DNA of 64,000 nt from Arctopsyche grandis (GCF_051622035.1 NC_135355.1:9796501-9860500), one strand, 5' to 3'. Positions 12,901-23,059 are shown, counted from the stretch's first letter. Program-made: numbers and translations. The notes: generated by a model not told the origin, from the sequence alone.

Positions 12901-13350
12901 ATATATCTAAACGATTCATCATAATAGGATTCATACTTAATTAAACAGATCCTTAATGAATTTAAATTTGATCAATGTTATTAATAAATAAATAAAAATG
13001 CATTGTTTTCCAACGTGGCTTCAGCATCGATGAGAAAAAAAGGTGAAAGTTCAGTGTAAAATAAATTTTGAACATGATTTCTTCAAAATTCATATATTCT
13101 GAGCAAATTTCTTGTTTATTATAATAAATAAATTGTCGTTTCCACTTACTTGAGATATTGTGCTGTTTCTTGTATTTTTCAATGTTCTTCGTTCATTAAA
13201 ATTTCTCTGCATATCACCAAAAGTATCTGGAAATACTATTGCATCATAATTCAAATCTGTCACTCTACTATTGCTAGATCTTTTAGAATCTACGACGGCC
13301 ATCACAGAAAAACATGCAATCACGACTAAAACTCCGAAAAATATAGCCAT
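1981..13350 (-). CDS. Pvf: PDGF/VEGF-related growth factor (Pvf), six coding exons
   Basis: Predicted secreted cystine-knot ligand for a PDGF/VEGF receptor-type tyrosine kinase, a family that in insects drives cell migration, haemocyte survival and growth. Coding exons (minus strand): 13350-13150, 6529-6406, 4258-4226, 4150-3960, 3880-3773 and 2178-1981. All junctions are GT-AG and in phase, giving 855 nt and 284 aa. Residues 1-22 form a signal peptide with a hydrophobic core. Exon 3 encodes ARFGFETKGRS. Exons 4-5 hold the PDGF domain, with an isolated Cys, then PSCTRVLRCGGCCN, a sixth Cys, and CKCDC. Exon 6 carries three repeats of the form C-x10/12-CxC(xC), as in VEGF-C and Balbiani-ring proteins. 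Intron 1 (6.6 kb) contains an RTE LINE and a foldback element. The start is the only Met that gives a signal peptide. The family is secure; which Pvf paralogue it is remains open. Confidence 0.9.
2450..2648. repeat. Repeat rich in GTGACCAGTTTT words, copy 1
   Basis: Begins with a near-perfect hairpin (arms 2450-2473 and 2486-2509). The word GTGACCAGTTTT or a close variant then recurs five or six times in direct orientation, and the copy ends near 2648 with GTAATCACCGAACC. A second copy lies at 38390-38545 with the same order of words. It sits in the last Pvf intron region. Its class is unknown; clustered short direct repeats could be transposase-binding sites. Confidence 0.6.
2680..3600 (+). 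pseudogene. hAT element relic with C-terminal dimerisation domain
   Basis: Positions about 3140-3250 read, with interruptions, as a hAT-C dimerisation motif: SIPGHNGNVEGIFSLVE followed by QWTDDRNRLS. Downstream text resembles the usual C-terminal tail of the same family. The 5' boundary near 2682 starts CAGGCGTCCCGATT and the 3' boundary near 3600 ends AAATCTGGCAACCCT, which looks like a diverged terminal inverted repeat. Stops and frameshifts make it non-coding. It lies inside a Pvf intron, in the opposite orientation to the gene. Confidence 0.6.
4929..5902 (+). repeat. ~1-kb dispersed repeat, left arm of an inverted pair in Pvf intron
   Basis: Matches the reverse complement of 7028-7908 over nearly its whole length. 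Shared landmarks include the CTTCCGGTT-type words, TTCTCTAGAG next to ACATAAAAAA, GGTACCTCTCC-like text and CTTTATCTATG at the outer end. Further partial copies are at 8490-8640, 36735-36860, 42120-42210 and 63870-64000. Both ends carry an ACTTTATCTATG-type word, suggesting a DNA element with short terminal inverted repeats. No coding potential is visible. Confidence 0.7.
6898..6972. repeat. (TA)n microsatellite
   Basis: Uninterrupted alternating T and A for about 74 bases. The long open frames across it on both strands are artefacts of the dinucleotide repeat. Confidence 0.95.
7028..7908 (-). repeat. ~0.9-kb dispersed repeat, right arm of an inverted pair in Pvf intron
   Basis: Reverse-oriented copy of the repeat at 4929-5902. 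The two arms face each other across about 1.1 kb that contains Pvf coding exon 2 (6406-6529) and the (TA)n tract. The copy has small indels, including a local duplicated hairpin around 7740-7770 (AAATGCTT / CATTTCTGA words). Confidence 0.7.
8490..9890. other. Pvf intron 1 interior with a repeat fragment
   Basis: 8490-8640 is a fragment of the 4929-5902 repeat family (TTCTCTAGAGTAAAAGTACT, then TTCCGGTTCAGG, then CGGTTAGCGGTTTGG). The remainder up to the LINE is AT-rich with no recognisable gene. Confidence 0.5.
9890..12130 (+). mobile_element. RTE-clade non-LTR retrotransposon, 5'-truncated, with (GAT)n tail
   Basis: Contains the end of an APE-type endonuclease domain and an almost complete RTE reverse transcriptase, and finishes in a TGATGATGATGA tail at about 12108-12128. 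Simple-repeat tails of this kind are typical of the RTE clade. The 5' end is truncated inside the endonuclease; the exact boundary is unclear. It sits in the opposite orientation to Pvf, inside intron 1. Two further 3' fragments of the same family are at 49690-50248 and 51168-51226. Confidence 0.88.
9948..12112 (+). pseudogene. RTE endonuclease remnant plus reverse transcriptase, one stop and one frameshift
   Basis: Positions about 9948-9997 encode ALHSVKDVSVLSKVDIC. After a +1 shift, 9999-10024 encode SDHRLVRAK, the classic end of the APE endonuclease. From 10025 a single frame runs to 12112. It holds the RT domain with KNGKTPGEDNIP, ATIILIHKKGDKSDIKNY(Q)PISLLS, QAGFRANFSTMDH, CLGFVDYEKAFDTV (catalytic block) and LRFADDIVLVA (catalytic FADD box). 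The only interruption is TGA at 11219-11221, where the family has Gly before VRQGDTISPKLFN; the frame is the same on both sides. The C-terminal region keeps the usual motifs YGCKTWTL, RSMERCMLGI and WAGHVARR. The copy is recent but cannot make full-length protein without read-through. Confidence 0.88.
12231..12353. mobile_element. Foldback MITE, copy 1 of 4
   Basis: Outer inverted repeat ACGGACCCAAAGCGCG (12231-12246) pairs with CGCGCTCTGGGTCCGGG (12337-12353). The interior is also palindromic: ATTGTTCAATTGTTGTAAATG faces CATTTACAACATTTGAACA. Related copies are at 16960-17037, 38741-38842 and 63637-63770. No coding capacity. Confidence 0.8.
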
Positions 13351-14338
13351 ATTTGCCGAGTTGCGTGATATAAATTCGCTTATACACTACACTGAACACT
13401 TTCTAATTTTTTATGCTAATAACAGTTTGTTTGGGTTTGTCTGTGAGTCTGTCATTCAACTACGATTCAAAATTTTTTTTCACAATTTAACTAGCACAAT
13501 ATTTACAGTACTCTTTTGCAAATCTTATCAGTATGATTTTTTCGCGTAGTTGACGACAACTGCACAAATGAATGCTAATTTGTATTATATTTGCTTTTTC
13601 AGAATTGTTATACTAATGTATGTGTTTATAGTAAACAGTGTTCGCCCACGACGAACGCTTATATGAGACTGGTCGTTTTCTATTTGACAGTGACCTTATA
13701 GGACGTTTTGCAACATTTCAACTCTCCCTCTCCACACATTCTCAAATAGTGTGGATAAGTGCAATGTGCACACAACTTGTCCTTACATCCGTGAAAATTG
13801 CAGTAAATATACAAAAATAGCTTATTATTTTCGATAGTGCAGTATTTAAACAAAGAGGACCAGTTTGGCTTACGACTTTTAAGGCTAAAACTAATCAGAA
13901 TGTATGAAAAATAGGCAGAAATGTATCGACTTTTATATGTAGGTATGATTGGGCGCACCAAAAAAAGTCCCCATGTCGTTCTACTTCCATTTACGTCCAA
14001 ACCGCAATATTTGCCAGCTCATCATTTTATCCATTATTCTTCACCTCAAAAAATTTTATCATGAGAATATCAGGTATCAACATGTGTATAAGTTACTGGA
14101 ATTTTATATTGCTGCACATTGCGCTCACAACGTCATAATCGTTGTTTTTATGTCGAAACTCAATATATTCATTTGCACAGCGTTTTTATCTCACAAATGA
14201 AAATTATGCAAATTTTATTGGGCAGATTTGAAATGTATAGAAAAAAAATTGTACATACATTCATTAGGCCGGAGAAAAAAACGCGAATTTTAGATTTTCA
14301 CCGATCAACCTAATGGAAATTAACAATACATCTTATAC
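13351..14338. other. Pvf 5' flank and presumed promoter region, no gene seen
   Basis: About 1 kb upstream of the Pvf start. It should contain the Pvf 5'UTR and promoter, but I cannot single out a TATA box or initiator with confidence. Short open frames here have no family resemblance. Confidence 0.4.
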
Positions 14339-14672
14339 CGGTCTCCGTGACGAGACAGAATGTTAAATTACAGAAAACGCAAATATCGGCAAAAATATGG
14401 CAAAGATCGAAAATCGAAAGATTAAAAAAAAAATGGTGCATGGTAAACGGTACATACTCACTTAATTTGCGCGAGCAGGATACAACAGGAACAAGAGGAA
14501 CAGGCTTTTCCTCCCGTATTAATGTGCGCGCGCAGAATGTACGTGAGTATGTACCGTTTACCATGCACCGTTTTTTTTTTTATCTTTCGACTTAAGATCT
14601 TTCGATTTTCGATCTTTGCCTTGCGATATTTGTGTTTTCTGTAATTTAACATTCTGTCTCGTCACGTAGACC
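14339..14672. mobile_element. 334-bp foldback element with 10-bp target duplication
   Basis: Terminal inverted repeats start GGTCTCCGTGACGAGACAG and end CTGTCTCGTCACGTAGACC, and pairing extends through most of both halves (TTAAATTACAGAAAAC with GTTTTCTGTAATTTAAC, then GGTAAACGGTACATACTCA with its complement). CATCTTATAC flanks it at 14329-14338 and 14673-14682. A 9-10 bp duplication with long foldback arms suggests a MULE-type non-autonomous element; that class is an inference. The core word GCAGGATACAAGAGGAA is shared with 15361-15486. Confidence 0.82.
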
Positions 14673-15360
14673 CATCTTATACGTACCCTGAATGTTTAAA
14701 TACTAAACCAACAAACCAAATCTCTAAATAGATTTTTAAAATTATTTTAGTGATAAAAATATATAAATAAAAAAAAAAGATTAAAAGAAATAATTATAAT
14801 TCATATACACTCATTTTTTGTATATAATACACCCCTCCCTAGAAAGTCATTCCTTATTGATTAAAAATTTTGCCCCCCTCTGGGAAAAGGTGAAATGACG
14901 CCCTTGAAAATATTACTTAATTTTAATTCATGTAGCCATTCCTTTCCAAACTACCTGTTGAAATATCAACGAGCACAACATTAGTGTATTATAAAAATAT
15001 TATTTCTCGTTTTGCTCAATGCTTAACATCGTGGTCATTTCTTGTCATTTGGGGTACGTATAAGATTGCCCAATCGTCCGAAATTATATGCGAACCAGGC
15101 AGTATATGTATGTTGTAATATTTCATCAGGTAAAAGTCGAGTTTAGTCGAGCACGGCAATACCTGAGTACTCGCAAAAAGCAGCCAATCACAGGAAGAAG
15201 CGGGTCGACCGAGCCTAGTGGGTCCGCCTCGTCTAGAAACCCTCCTTTTACCGCATAGGTTAATGATGTTATTTTATTTTATTTTGAGTTGATAAAAAAC
15301 TATGGCGATTAAATATTGGGTATATTGAGGATATACTACGTATTGCCATGCATTTTGCTT

Positions 15361-15486
15361 CTCTCTCTTTTTTTGTCGTTCAGCCTTACTTAATGTGCAC
15401 GGGCAGGATACAAGAGGAAAAGCCTGTTCCTCTTGTATCCTGCTCGCGCAAATTAAATAAGACTGTACGACAAAACGAGAGAGAAT
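15361..15486. mobile_element. 126-bp foldback related to the 14339 element
   Basis: Two arms (about 15361-15422 and 15425-15486) pair almost completely. TCTCTCTTTTTTTGTCG faces CGACAAAACGAGAGAGA, and GCAGGATACAAGAGGAA faces TTCCTCTTGTATCCTGC. It shares its core with the larger foldback 700 bp away, so it is probably a shorter member of that family. Confidence 0.72.
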
Positions 15487-18367
15487 TTTATACTACCCGC
15501 TCTTCATATGTATGCATGGAAAACGAACACCAGTCATAAAGATTTCGATTTTTCGACTTTCGATGCGGTGACTGCCACCGTCCGGTATTCCGGGTTTGGC
15601 TGTAACTTTCGGGACAGCCAAATGCCTCGGTTTTCGATAGCTGCTTATTAACCTTTCATTGTTCAGAAATACCGACCCCCCCGCAGTTATGAAACTGCAA
15701 ATGCACGAATCTCAATCTCGCCGTAGATCCACATCCATGGTTAAAAAAGCAAGAAAAACGAGGTTGAGAAAATCTTTTTTTTTTCAGTCTTCTTTGGCAA
15801 TAGGTCATTAATTAATTTAATAATAAAATAACTAAATAAACTGGAAAAAAATAAAGGAAATACTAGAAATACTTTTTACAAAGTTTTTATCATTTTTGTA
15901 ATATCTGTACCTGGAGGGGGAATACAATTATAATGTTCCGGTTTGAATATCAATAAATCTGGCAGCCCTAAATTAGGTTGAAATTGAAATTTTTGAAACG
16001 GTCAAGGTCGTAAATGTATATATTATGTCTATTTAAAAGAAGCACGTTTCAGTTTCTGTCAAAACCGTTAACTGGCTTACTACCTGTTGCATCTTGACAT
16101 CTGTCACGCTCTCACCTGGCATAAAATTTCAAATGTTTCACACATCATCACAAAAACGCAGTTTTTATTGCTATCATTCAAACATCCATATTTCGATCTA
16201 GATACATATGTATATTCTAAAATATTTTCATTGTATAGAATAACCATCAGCTTTGACTTCACCGTGACCCCACAGGTATGTGCAATCCACATATTGCTGA
16301 ATTTATTTATGTATCCAATTACAATGAAGTAGATTTCTTTTTTTTTACTTTTGCGACATATGAACATTTATGCACTTAGATTTTGTCTTTAAATGTCAAC
16401 ACATTCATCGCTATTTCACAACTCTGTTTTAACCTTTCAGTTTTATCAAACATGCATACCCAGCTAGAGAAATGTTATAATAGAAACGCCTTTACGAATA
16501 AATAAATTGTTTCAATATTACGCGGCACGTCTCCATAACTACGCTAAAACAATCAGGGTCATCACATATTCACTACAGAAATTTAAGTTTTATTTTGATA
16601 TAGATTTATTTACAATTCGAGTATATGGTGGTGTTGGGCGTTGGTGACCAATCCGTTTCTTTTTTCAATTGGCGGATTATTTTTATCCACTTTTTTGTAT
16701 TCGTCTGTCCTTGGGAACTCATAAATTAACGTGTAATGTATAGTTTCAACAAAAATATGTATAATATAAAATGAACGGTGTTTATATTAATTATACTTAA
16801 ATAATTGGTCATTAATATAATTGAGTATTCGGCGCCACCAAGAGAAATGTTTTTCCATTTATTTAAAAATAATTTTTACATTTCTCTGGTGCCACCCCTG
16901 AAATGTTATGTAGAATGCGGGCAATCGCCATGACTAGAGGTAGGATAGTCACAGTGCTATCCATTGTTCGGCAAACCTTTAACAATGCATTTACAACCTT
17001 TGAACAATACACGGCCCCCTCAGGCTCCGGTGACTAGCCATGACACTTTTAAAAACTGTCAAACATGATCAATTTACTTATAAAAATGTATCCTATATTG
17101 TTTATTGGGTGTGCCTTGCCCAGAGAAGTTTTTATCAGACATACATTGAACACCGAGCATCAAATACGAATGATCCTAAAATTATTTAGGAATGTCTGTG
17201 GACAATCGTCACTTGACAACAATACAACGCCTAAAGCCACTACTATTATTATAACATTTCTCTATACACAGCATAATAGTACGACTCTTTTGACTTTCAC
17301 TTAAATTTTCTTAAAAACTATACTGAAAAATCCCATTTCAGTCCAATTTGTCCGCAATTATTTAAATGAAACAAAACTGAAAGATATCAAAAATATATTT
17401 TCACTTTTTTCACACTACATACTTTATAAAAATTCACAGTCGTAACACGTAAATTTCACATACAATATGTAATATATTTGATAGTTGTATATACTAATAT
17501 AAAAAAAATAACTCGATACAATAGAAAACTAAAAAATTACAACGTAACCTTTCCAATACGAGACGAAGAATAATACGACAAAGCATCCCTAACAATACAT
17601 ACTCGTCACCGATTTAACTAGTGCAATTCTGGAACTGATGATTGTATAAAACATGTTCGGAGCGAATGATAAAACACGAGTCTGCAATGTATTCGTAGAA
17701 AATTTGTATAAACTAAATTAAAACTATAACAATGATTATAAACATATCACCAATTTCATTTTGACATATAAATCTCACTAAATCTTATGATAATTCAACA
17801 ATTAATTACAAATTTTTATATATCATATATATATACCGGTTACAAAAGAAAACTACAAACTAGGAAACTTTTGCGACACATTTTCATTATAAACAACGAT
17901 CATAAACTGCATTCATCAAATGAATTACTCGACTGTTGGCCGGCACCAACTTTGTTCTCATGGACACACAATCAGTTTTTCAAATTTTACCTAACGATTT
18001 TAGAGCGAGCTTTTAGCTGGCCTGCATTAAAGAAGGCACAATACTACAAAGATCAGTAGTTTTTAGTTTGTGTTGGTCGACAAAAAGGCATGCAGTCTAC
18101 CCAAGCTTGAATGATACAAAAATTCCTTCCAGTAAATGGAAAGATTCTTTCCTTCGAAACTGAAGATGGGGTGCACCTTCTTTGATAGCCCATCAGCCAA
18201 TACAATACAATTGTAAATTTCTTATAAAATGTCTTCACAACCACCTAATTTAATATTGCAATAAGATCTATTGCATGAGAATCGAAATTCAATAGTCGAA
18301 AATTGTGCCAATTTTAAAAAAAATTACATGAATAAAAATAATTAAAGACATTGCTTATTCTAACAAA
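15487..18367. other. Intergenic region, no gene seen
   Basis: AT-rich sequence. It contains an apparent hAT-like end near 15950-15968 (AATAAATCTGGCAGCCCTA, compare 3585-3600) and a fragment of the four-copy MITE at 16960-17037. Open frames such as those near 16087-16367 and 17065-17304 lack any protein-family signature. Confidence 0.45.
16960..17037. mobile_element. Foldback MITE fragment, copy 2 of 4
   Basis: Shares TTCGGCAAACCTTTAACAAT, GCATTTACAAC and CGGCCCCCTCAGG with the copies at 12231, 38741 and 63637. The left half is truncated. Confidence 0.7.
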
Positions 18368-18524
18368 TGACGGGCTGAAAACCAGACTGGTACAAGTGAC
18401 ATTAAAAAAAAAAAAGCTGGTTTAAGTGCTACAATAATAGCATTTCATATATGCTATTATTTTAGCACTTAAACAAGATTTTTTTTAAAATGTCACTTGT
18501 ACCAGTCTGGTTTTCAGCCCGTCA
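18368..18524. mobile_element. 157-bp near-perfect foldback MITE
   Basis: Left arm 18368-18401 begins TGACGGGCTGAAAACCAGAC and is the exact reverse complement of 18491-18524. The interior also pairs (GGTTTAAGTGCTA with TAGCACTTAAAC; ATAATAGCAT with ATGCTATTAT), leaving a loop of about 6 bases. No clear target duplication is visible. A transcript would form one long hairpin. Confidence 0.85.
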
Positions 18525-19404
18525 TATCTACATACATATAAACTTAACAATACGTAAATATTTTATATATGTATAAAATTTGTACACCTACAATTGAATA
18601 CTTTCACTAATTGTATATTCTTAAAAATACGTTTTTTTCTATTACGTACATATATTCAACTCATTCTTAATCGCTGGAGCAAGGTGTATTATAATACAAT
18701 ATATTTGTATAAACTAATACAAATTTGTTTACAAATTAATATTTTTAAATTGTTTTTTCAGATCTATGTAATTATAAAACCGCTGACAGATATTACTATA
18801 AAAAAATACAATATAATAACAAAATCGAAAACTAAGATTATCTAAATCTAATTGGTGAAATTACAAAAAAAAATTGAATCCTTAAACCAAAAAAAATAAC
18901 GATTTTTCATAAATGCTTACAATTTACAATTTTGTACAATTTCCAATCATAATATTGTCATGAGGAAGTTAATAACATAATCAGTTTATTTTTATTATAA
19001 AATTATTTACGATCATTTAAAAAATGTATGCAAATATTCATGGGAAAGTATTTTAGGCGAAGACTGTTAATAATAAGATCTCAAAGATCGTACTCGCATA
19101 TGCTTCACTTTGTCAGTTCAAGTTATGTAAAATAAATTACTAGCCATTTATATTTTTAATATATGAAATTCTGAACTTTAATTATTTATGTAAAGTGTAG
19201 ATTAACTCAATCACAAAATATGTATTTGCATGTTTTATTACAATATAAAATAAAAATTAGGAACTTTCTAAATGAAAATTTAAAAAAAATGGTACCATTA
19301 TAATAATCATTAAATGAACAAATACACAATGTTTTAATTGTATATACTTCCATAAACACCTCCAATAGATGCCAGATCTGTGTGTAAATCTAATAAAAAC
19401 TAAT
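18525..19404. other. 3' flank of the NTF2-like gene, AT-rich
   Basis: AT-rich DNA just beyond the stop codon at 19405. Several AATAAA-like words occur on the minus strand (for example near 19247-19255), fitting a 3'UTR and polyadenylation region. No other gene is visible. Confidence 0.4.
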
Positions 19405-20492
19405 TTATTTTTTACTTTCAAACTCATTGCTAACTGCCTCAAAGTCTGCCAACAAATTCCTTCTACATTTGTTCTCATCTGTATATAGTATCGTCCATAT
19501 TATGTATTCACCTTTACAAACAGGATTCTCACTAAAAGCCACTTGCAATTTACATTGTCTCTCCCACTTAAATATATCAGCCCCTCTCCTACTTCTATTT
19601 TTTGAAAAATGTAAGATGCATGTTGCTTCCATGTAACTACGAGGCAGGTACGACAAATCTAAGTTCTTATTAAAAGTCTTCGACGTGGAACGTTTTTCAC
19701 TAGCAGTGACACTGTCTCGTGACTTTCCCTGGCTTTTTATACAATCATCATTTAAAAAAGCATTTCTCTTTTTATATAGACTCCTCAATTCGTATTTTAT
19801 ATGAGTGTTTGCTGCGTATGACTTATCTGACTTGATGCTTTCTTTTTTATCAAATTCTATTTTTACACTAGTTTTATCATTGGATGTTTTAGGTTTTTTT
19901 GACCGTTCCACTTCTGGGCTAGAAGGAAGACTCCGAGTGCGTTTACCTGTTGGACTTTTCGATGAAATCTGTTTAATACTCTTAAGAATCTTCAAAGGAG
20001 TAACTCCACTAATTGGCATAGCTAAATCCTCCATTGGAGTTACGTTTTTATCCCTGTAAAATAAAAATATATAAAAATAAACACAATACAACCAGCTTTA
20101 AATTCAAAGATTTAACAATCTTACCTTTTTTCCAAGTTAACCGTTTCTCCCCTCAATTTGATGGGTTCACACGACTTAACCGATGTAAAAAGATGACTAG
20201 TGCAATTCATGTCGTACTTTAAAAATCCAGTAATATCCTTTTTTGTTTTCACAGTGCGACCGAACCACTGCAGAACAGCATCATCAGCTATATACAATCC
20301 TAAATTGTTGCGATCCACGTCTATCAAATTATTGAACCATTTCCCGAAGGTTTCCGCTTGTCTACGCACACAAACCGTTGGCATGTTATTATTGATGACA
20401 TTCATGCACTCCTGCTTTCCGTAATCCAGCATTTTCGACGGTTTCTGTCGGAGAGATTGTTGGTATCTACGACTCGGAGAGTGAGTAGTCAT
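19405..20492 (-). CDS. NTF2-like-fold protein with a long basic C-terminal region, two exons
   Basis: Coding exons 20492-20125 and 20053-19405 (minus strand) join at GT-AG with an in-phase Arg codon, giving 338 aa. Residues about 20-120 look like an NTF2-like fold: a helix with ETFGKWFNNLIDVDRNNLG, then LYIADDAVLQWFGRTVKTK, then DITGFLKYDMNC and a strand-rich end. Residues about 125-240 are Lys/Ser-rich, probably disordered and nuclear (TGKRTRSLPSSPEVERSKK, with SP sites). The C-terminal 80 residues return to an ordered pattern (CILHFSKNRSRR, WERQCKLQVAF, EYIIWTILYTDENKC) that could be the missing strands of the NTF2-like sheet interrupted by the basic insert. I do not recognise the family by name and its function is unknown. 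The start gives the longest frame, and the gene follows a small gene by only 171 bases. Confidence 0.75.
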
Positions 20493-20612
20493 GGTCGGTC
20501 GACAATTCTATAATTAATTAATTACATTCAATGTGAGTGTTCACCCGCTTTAAAAGTGATCGTGATAAAAGTATTCATGATAATAAAACGAAAACATTTT
20601 CTATCGAATCAT

Positions 20613-20618
20613 TTTATT
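20613..20618 (-). terminator. Candidate poly(A) signal of the 72-aa gene
   Basis: TTTATT on the plus strand gives AATAAA on the minus strand, 46 bases past the stop codon and 121 bases ahead of the next start codon. It suggests the two genes can be separate transcripts, although a splice donor lies between the stop and this signal. Confidence 0.45.
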
Positions 20619-20663
20619 CAAAAATATATATTTGATTTATAAACGATTTCTTACTCACAGTGA

Positions 20664-20971
20664 TTAATTTAAGAATTTGAGAGCCTCGTCAGGATTTTTC
20701 TTCGTAGTGGCAATGTGGAGCTTCAACTGGTCTGTGATTTTGCGAGTCTCGTTGAGGTATGCGACCACTGACATGTTCGCCTGCAACAGGCCACTGTGTT
20801 GGATCATCAACTTCTCGTTCGTCTTGGTGATTGTACCTGAATTGGTGACATGTTATGTTGTGTTGTGCATCGATAAAATGTAGGTTATGTTGATGTTGGG
20901 GAAAGTGATGCTGTCGGCAACTTACCGATGATTCCGGCGAGAGCGGAAGCTGCTGGAGCCCGGCTGGTCAT
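20664..20971 (-). CDS. 72-aa helical protein of unknown function, two exons
   Basis: Exon 1 is 20971-20926 (MTSRAPAASALAGIIG, donor GTAAGT) and exon 2 is 20836-20664 (acceptor TTCAG). They join in phase to 72 codons. The product is almost entirely helical: a small-residue N-terminus, then about 50 residues with heptad-like hydrophobics (KLMIQHSGLLQANMSVVAYL, then ITDQLKLHIA) and a short acidic/basic tail ending EALKFLN. It resembles the small coiled-coil subunits found in many complexes, but I cannot assign a family. GC content and codon use are higher than in surrounding DNA and the splice sites are consensus, so it is very likely a real conserved gene. It lies head-to-tail with the NTF2-like gene. 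Confidence 0.75.
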
Positions 20972-23059
20972 GCTCTGATCGTTTCAGATCAATATCCACT
21001 TTCAATATCACTTTGCAATAGTCCGACTATTTGACGCAATTGCACAAACACCACAAACCGTAGCTCCATCAAGAAGCGTCGACGAGCAAATCAACGGCCA
21101 AACGGCATCCCATCAACACCACTTTCTGCCACCCATGGTTAGGCTAACTTTAAAACATTACATTTCCAAAATTAAACAGTAACATTACCGTGCCCTCGAT
21201 AGCAATCTATTTACATATATTACTAATTCTGTTCGCTTTTAGACGAACCAATACAGTCTTTGTTCATTTGGAGAAAAGGGCGTGTAAACTTGTAACAGTT
21301 TTAAACACTTGTGGTTTTGCTTGTATGATTCATTTATTTCCAGAAATTGGTTCTCGTTTTGTCATAGCCACAGGACCGCCTAGGAATTAGGCCGCCTGTG
21401 TGTAAACTTAAATCGGCGGCTCTTTAATTTTATCAGCATTTGTATAAATTACATTAATAAAAAAATGAAGTGCATCGAGTAGTGCAAAAATCTTACCCTG
21501 TGATAAATATAGTGTTGAAAATTTTAATCACAACAAAAGTCAACCAAGAAAACGGATAGAAAACCAAAACGTTTAGTTCTGAACAGGACCAGACGACAAA
21601 AGTGATTGAGCGTTTTCAAGATCATTCATGAAAATATAGTGTTTTTACCTATAATCCCACGTTTAGGATACTGTTGTTTCGATGACTAACCAATACTCAA
21701 CATCCTTAAATAAATACATCTGGCAGTCGCAGATAATAGAACATAAAACACCTAGCTCCATGCGGACCGAAGCTATACCTGCTATCCCGTTATTTCGCCG
21801 AATTATAGTTCGGGTGTGTCACAAGTTGAAACTTGCAACAGTTATCCACAAGTATACAATTATTTCGACTCTCATTTCTTTAGGCCGCCTGTGTGCGTTG
21901 CACACATTTGTACAGGTAAACGGAAAAAGCGATCTCGCGCAAGTCACTAAAATCTCGATCACGGAACATCTGACCCTCGAGTTCTTATTAGTACAATATT
22001 TCACGTGGGTAGCTTTCGATTGTTGGAGTTTTTGATAGTTTTGAGTTTTTGAGATCGAGATTTTAGTGGTGTGCGCGAGATTGGTTTTTGCGGAATAATC
22101 ACCGAAACATCATGGACGACACTAAAGTCCTTGTGACTGCTGCATATGTGATTTTACAAAATGACAAAAAGAAGAGTAGAATTTAACTACCGCTTTTGTT
22201 CACTCTTGGCATATGTTCGTTAATTTTTTTTATATGTATGCAGGAAATTTCACATTTTTCCAAAATATATGTCCAACTATTTTATATCTTATATCTTTCT
22301 TCATAATCAATGACTTCTACATTCGTAAGTATATTTTATTAATGAAACCAGAGGCGTAACTAAAAAAAATCGGGCGCTTGCAGAAGTTACTAAAGGGTCC
22401 CCTATTTTTTATTTTATAAAATTAATGACATTCGTTTATTATTATTTGAAATATTCGGGTAACCTATTGTTACACTATGACATCAATTTAAAAAAGATTA
22501 GAGTAATTATCTTATATTATTGAGCATTTGAACACCACTGCCAATATTATTATCAGTAAGCAATGAGCAAAATCACTGCAATTTTTTTAAGGTTTTATAT
22601 TTGTATCAAATGATTCTTATTTTTCAAATAAAATTCAAATGGTCAATTATTGCATAGTTCAAACTGACCAATGGCTGCGTTTTCTCTATCCGTCTAAATT
22701 AATTTATTAAAGAGATCAAGGGTGAAATCAAGCACGTTTCGACTGAATTCAGTGGCGTGGTATTTGTTGACAGATGATGGCTGTCGCTGTTACGATGTTC
22801 TTCTTATTGTGACATATTGTTTTGGCACATATACTGTTTGAAAAACCCAACCGAAATACTGGAAACTTTCTGCGGTAAATGATAAATTTCAAATAACCGC
22901 ACTAAAAACGTGATCAAATAACACATCGTCTTTGACATGACACCTTTGTGACCGAACCCCACAATATTTGCATATCCAATAAAATGTTATCATCTTCCAT
23001 TTGGTAATAGTAATCAGTCATGCAATTTCAGCTAAACGTAATTATCACACGCTATTGCA
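20972..23059. other. Region between divergent genes: shared 5' flanks and repeats
   Basis: Lies between the minus-strand pair and NF-YA on the plus strand, so it should hold both promoters. ATTTCAG at 23026-23032 just ahead of the NF-YA start could be a splice acceptor for an untranslated first exon, but I cannot place that exon. 21926-22115 is a foldback repeat. Positions about 22340-22400 resemble a hAT-like end (CAGAGGCGTAACTA). Confidence 0.4.
21926..22115. repeat. Foldback repeat, family also at 26520 and 60330
   Basis: GATCTCGCGCAAGTCACTAA (from 21930) pairs imperfectly with TTTTAGTGGTGTGCGCGAGA (about 22053-22072). The right part (GTACAATATTTC, TTCGATTGTTGGAGTTTTTG, TGCGGAATAATCACCGAA) recurs at 26520-26645 and 60330-60478. 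Three copies with a common right end near GCGGAATAATCACC define a non-autonomous family of unknown class. Confidence 0.62.

Noticed and set aside
13680-14000. 106-aa minus-strand open frame with several Cys upstream of Pvf
   Set aside because: No signal peptide, splice context or family pattern; composition fits chance in this region.
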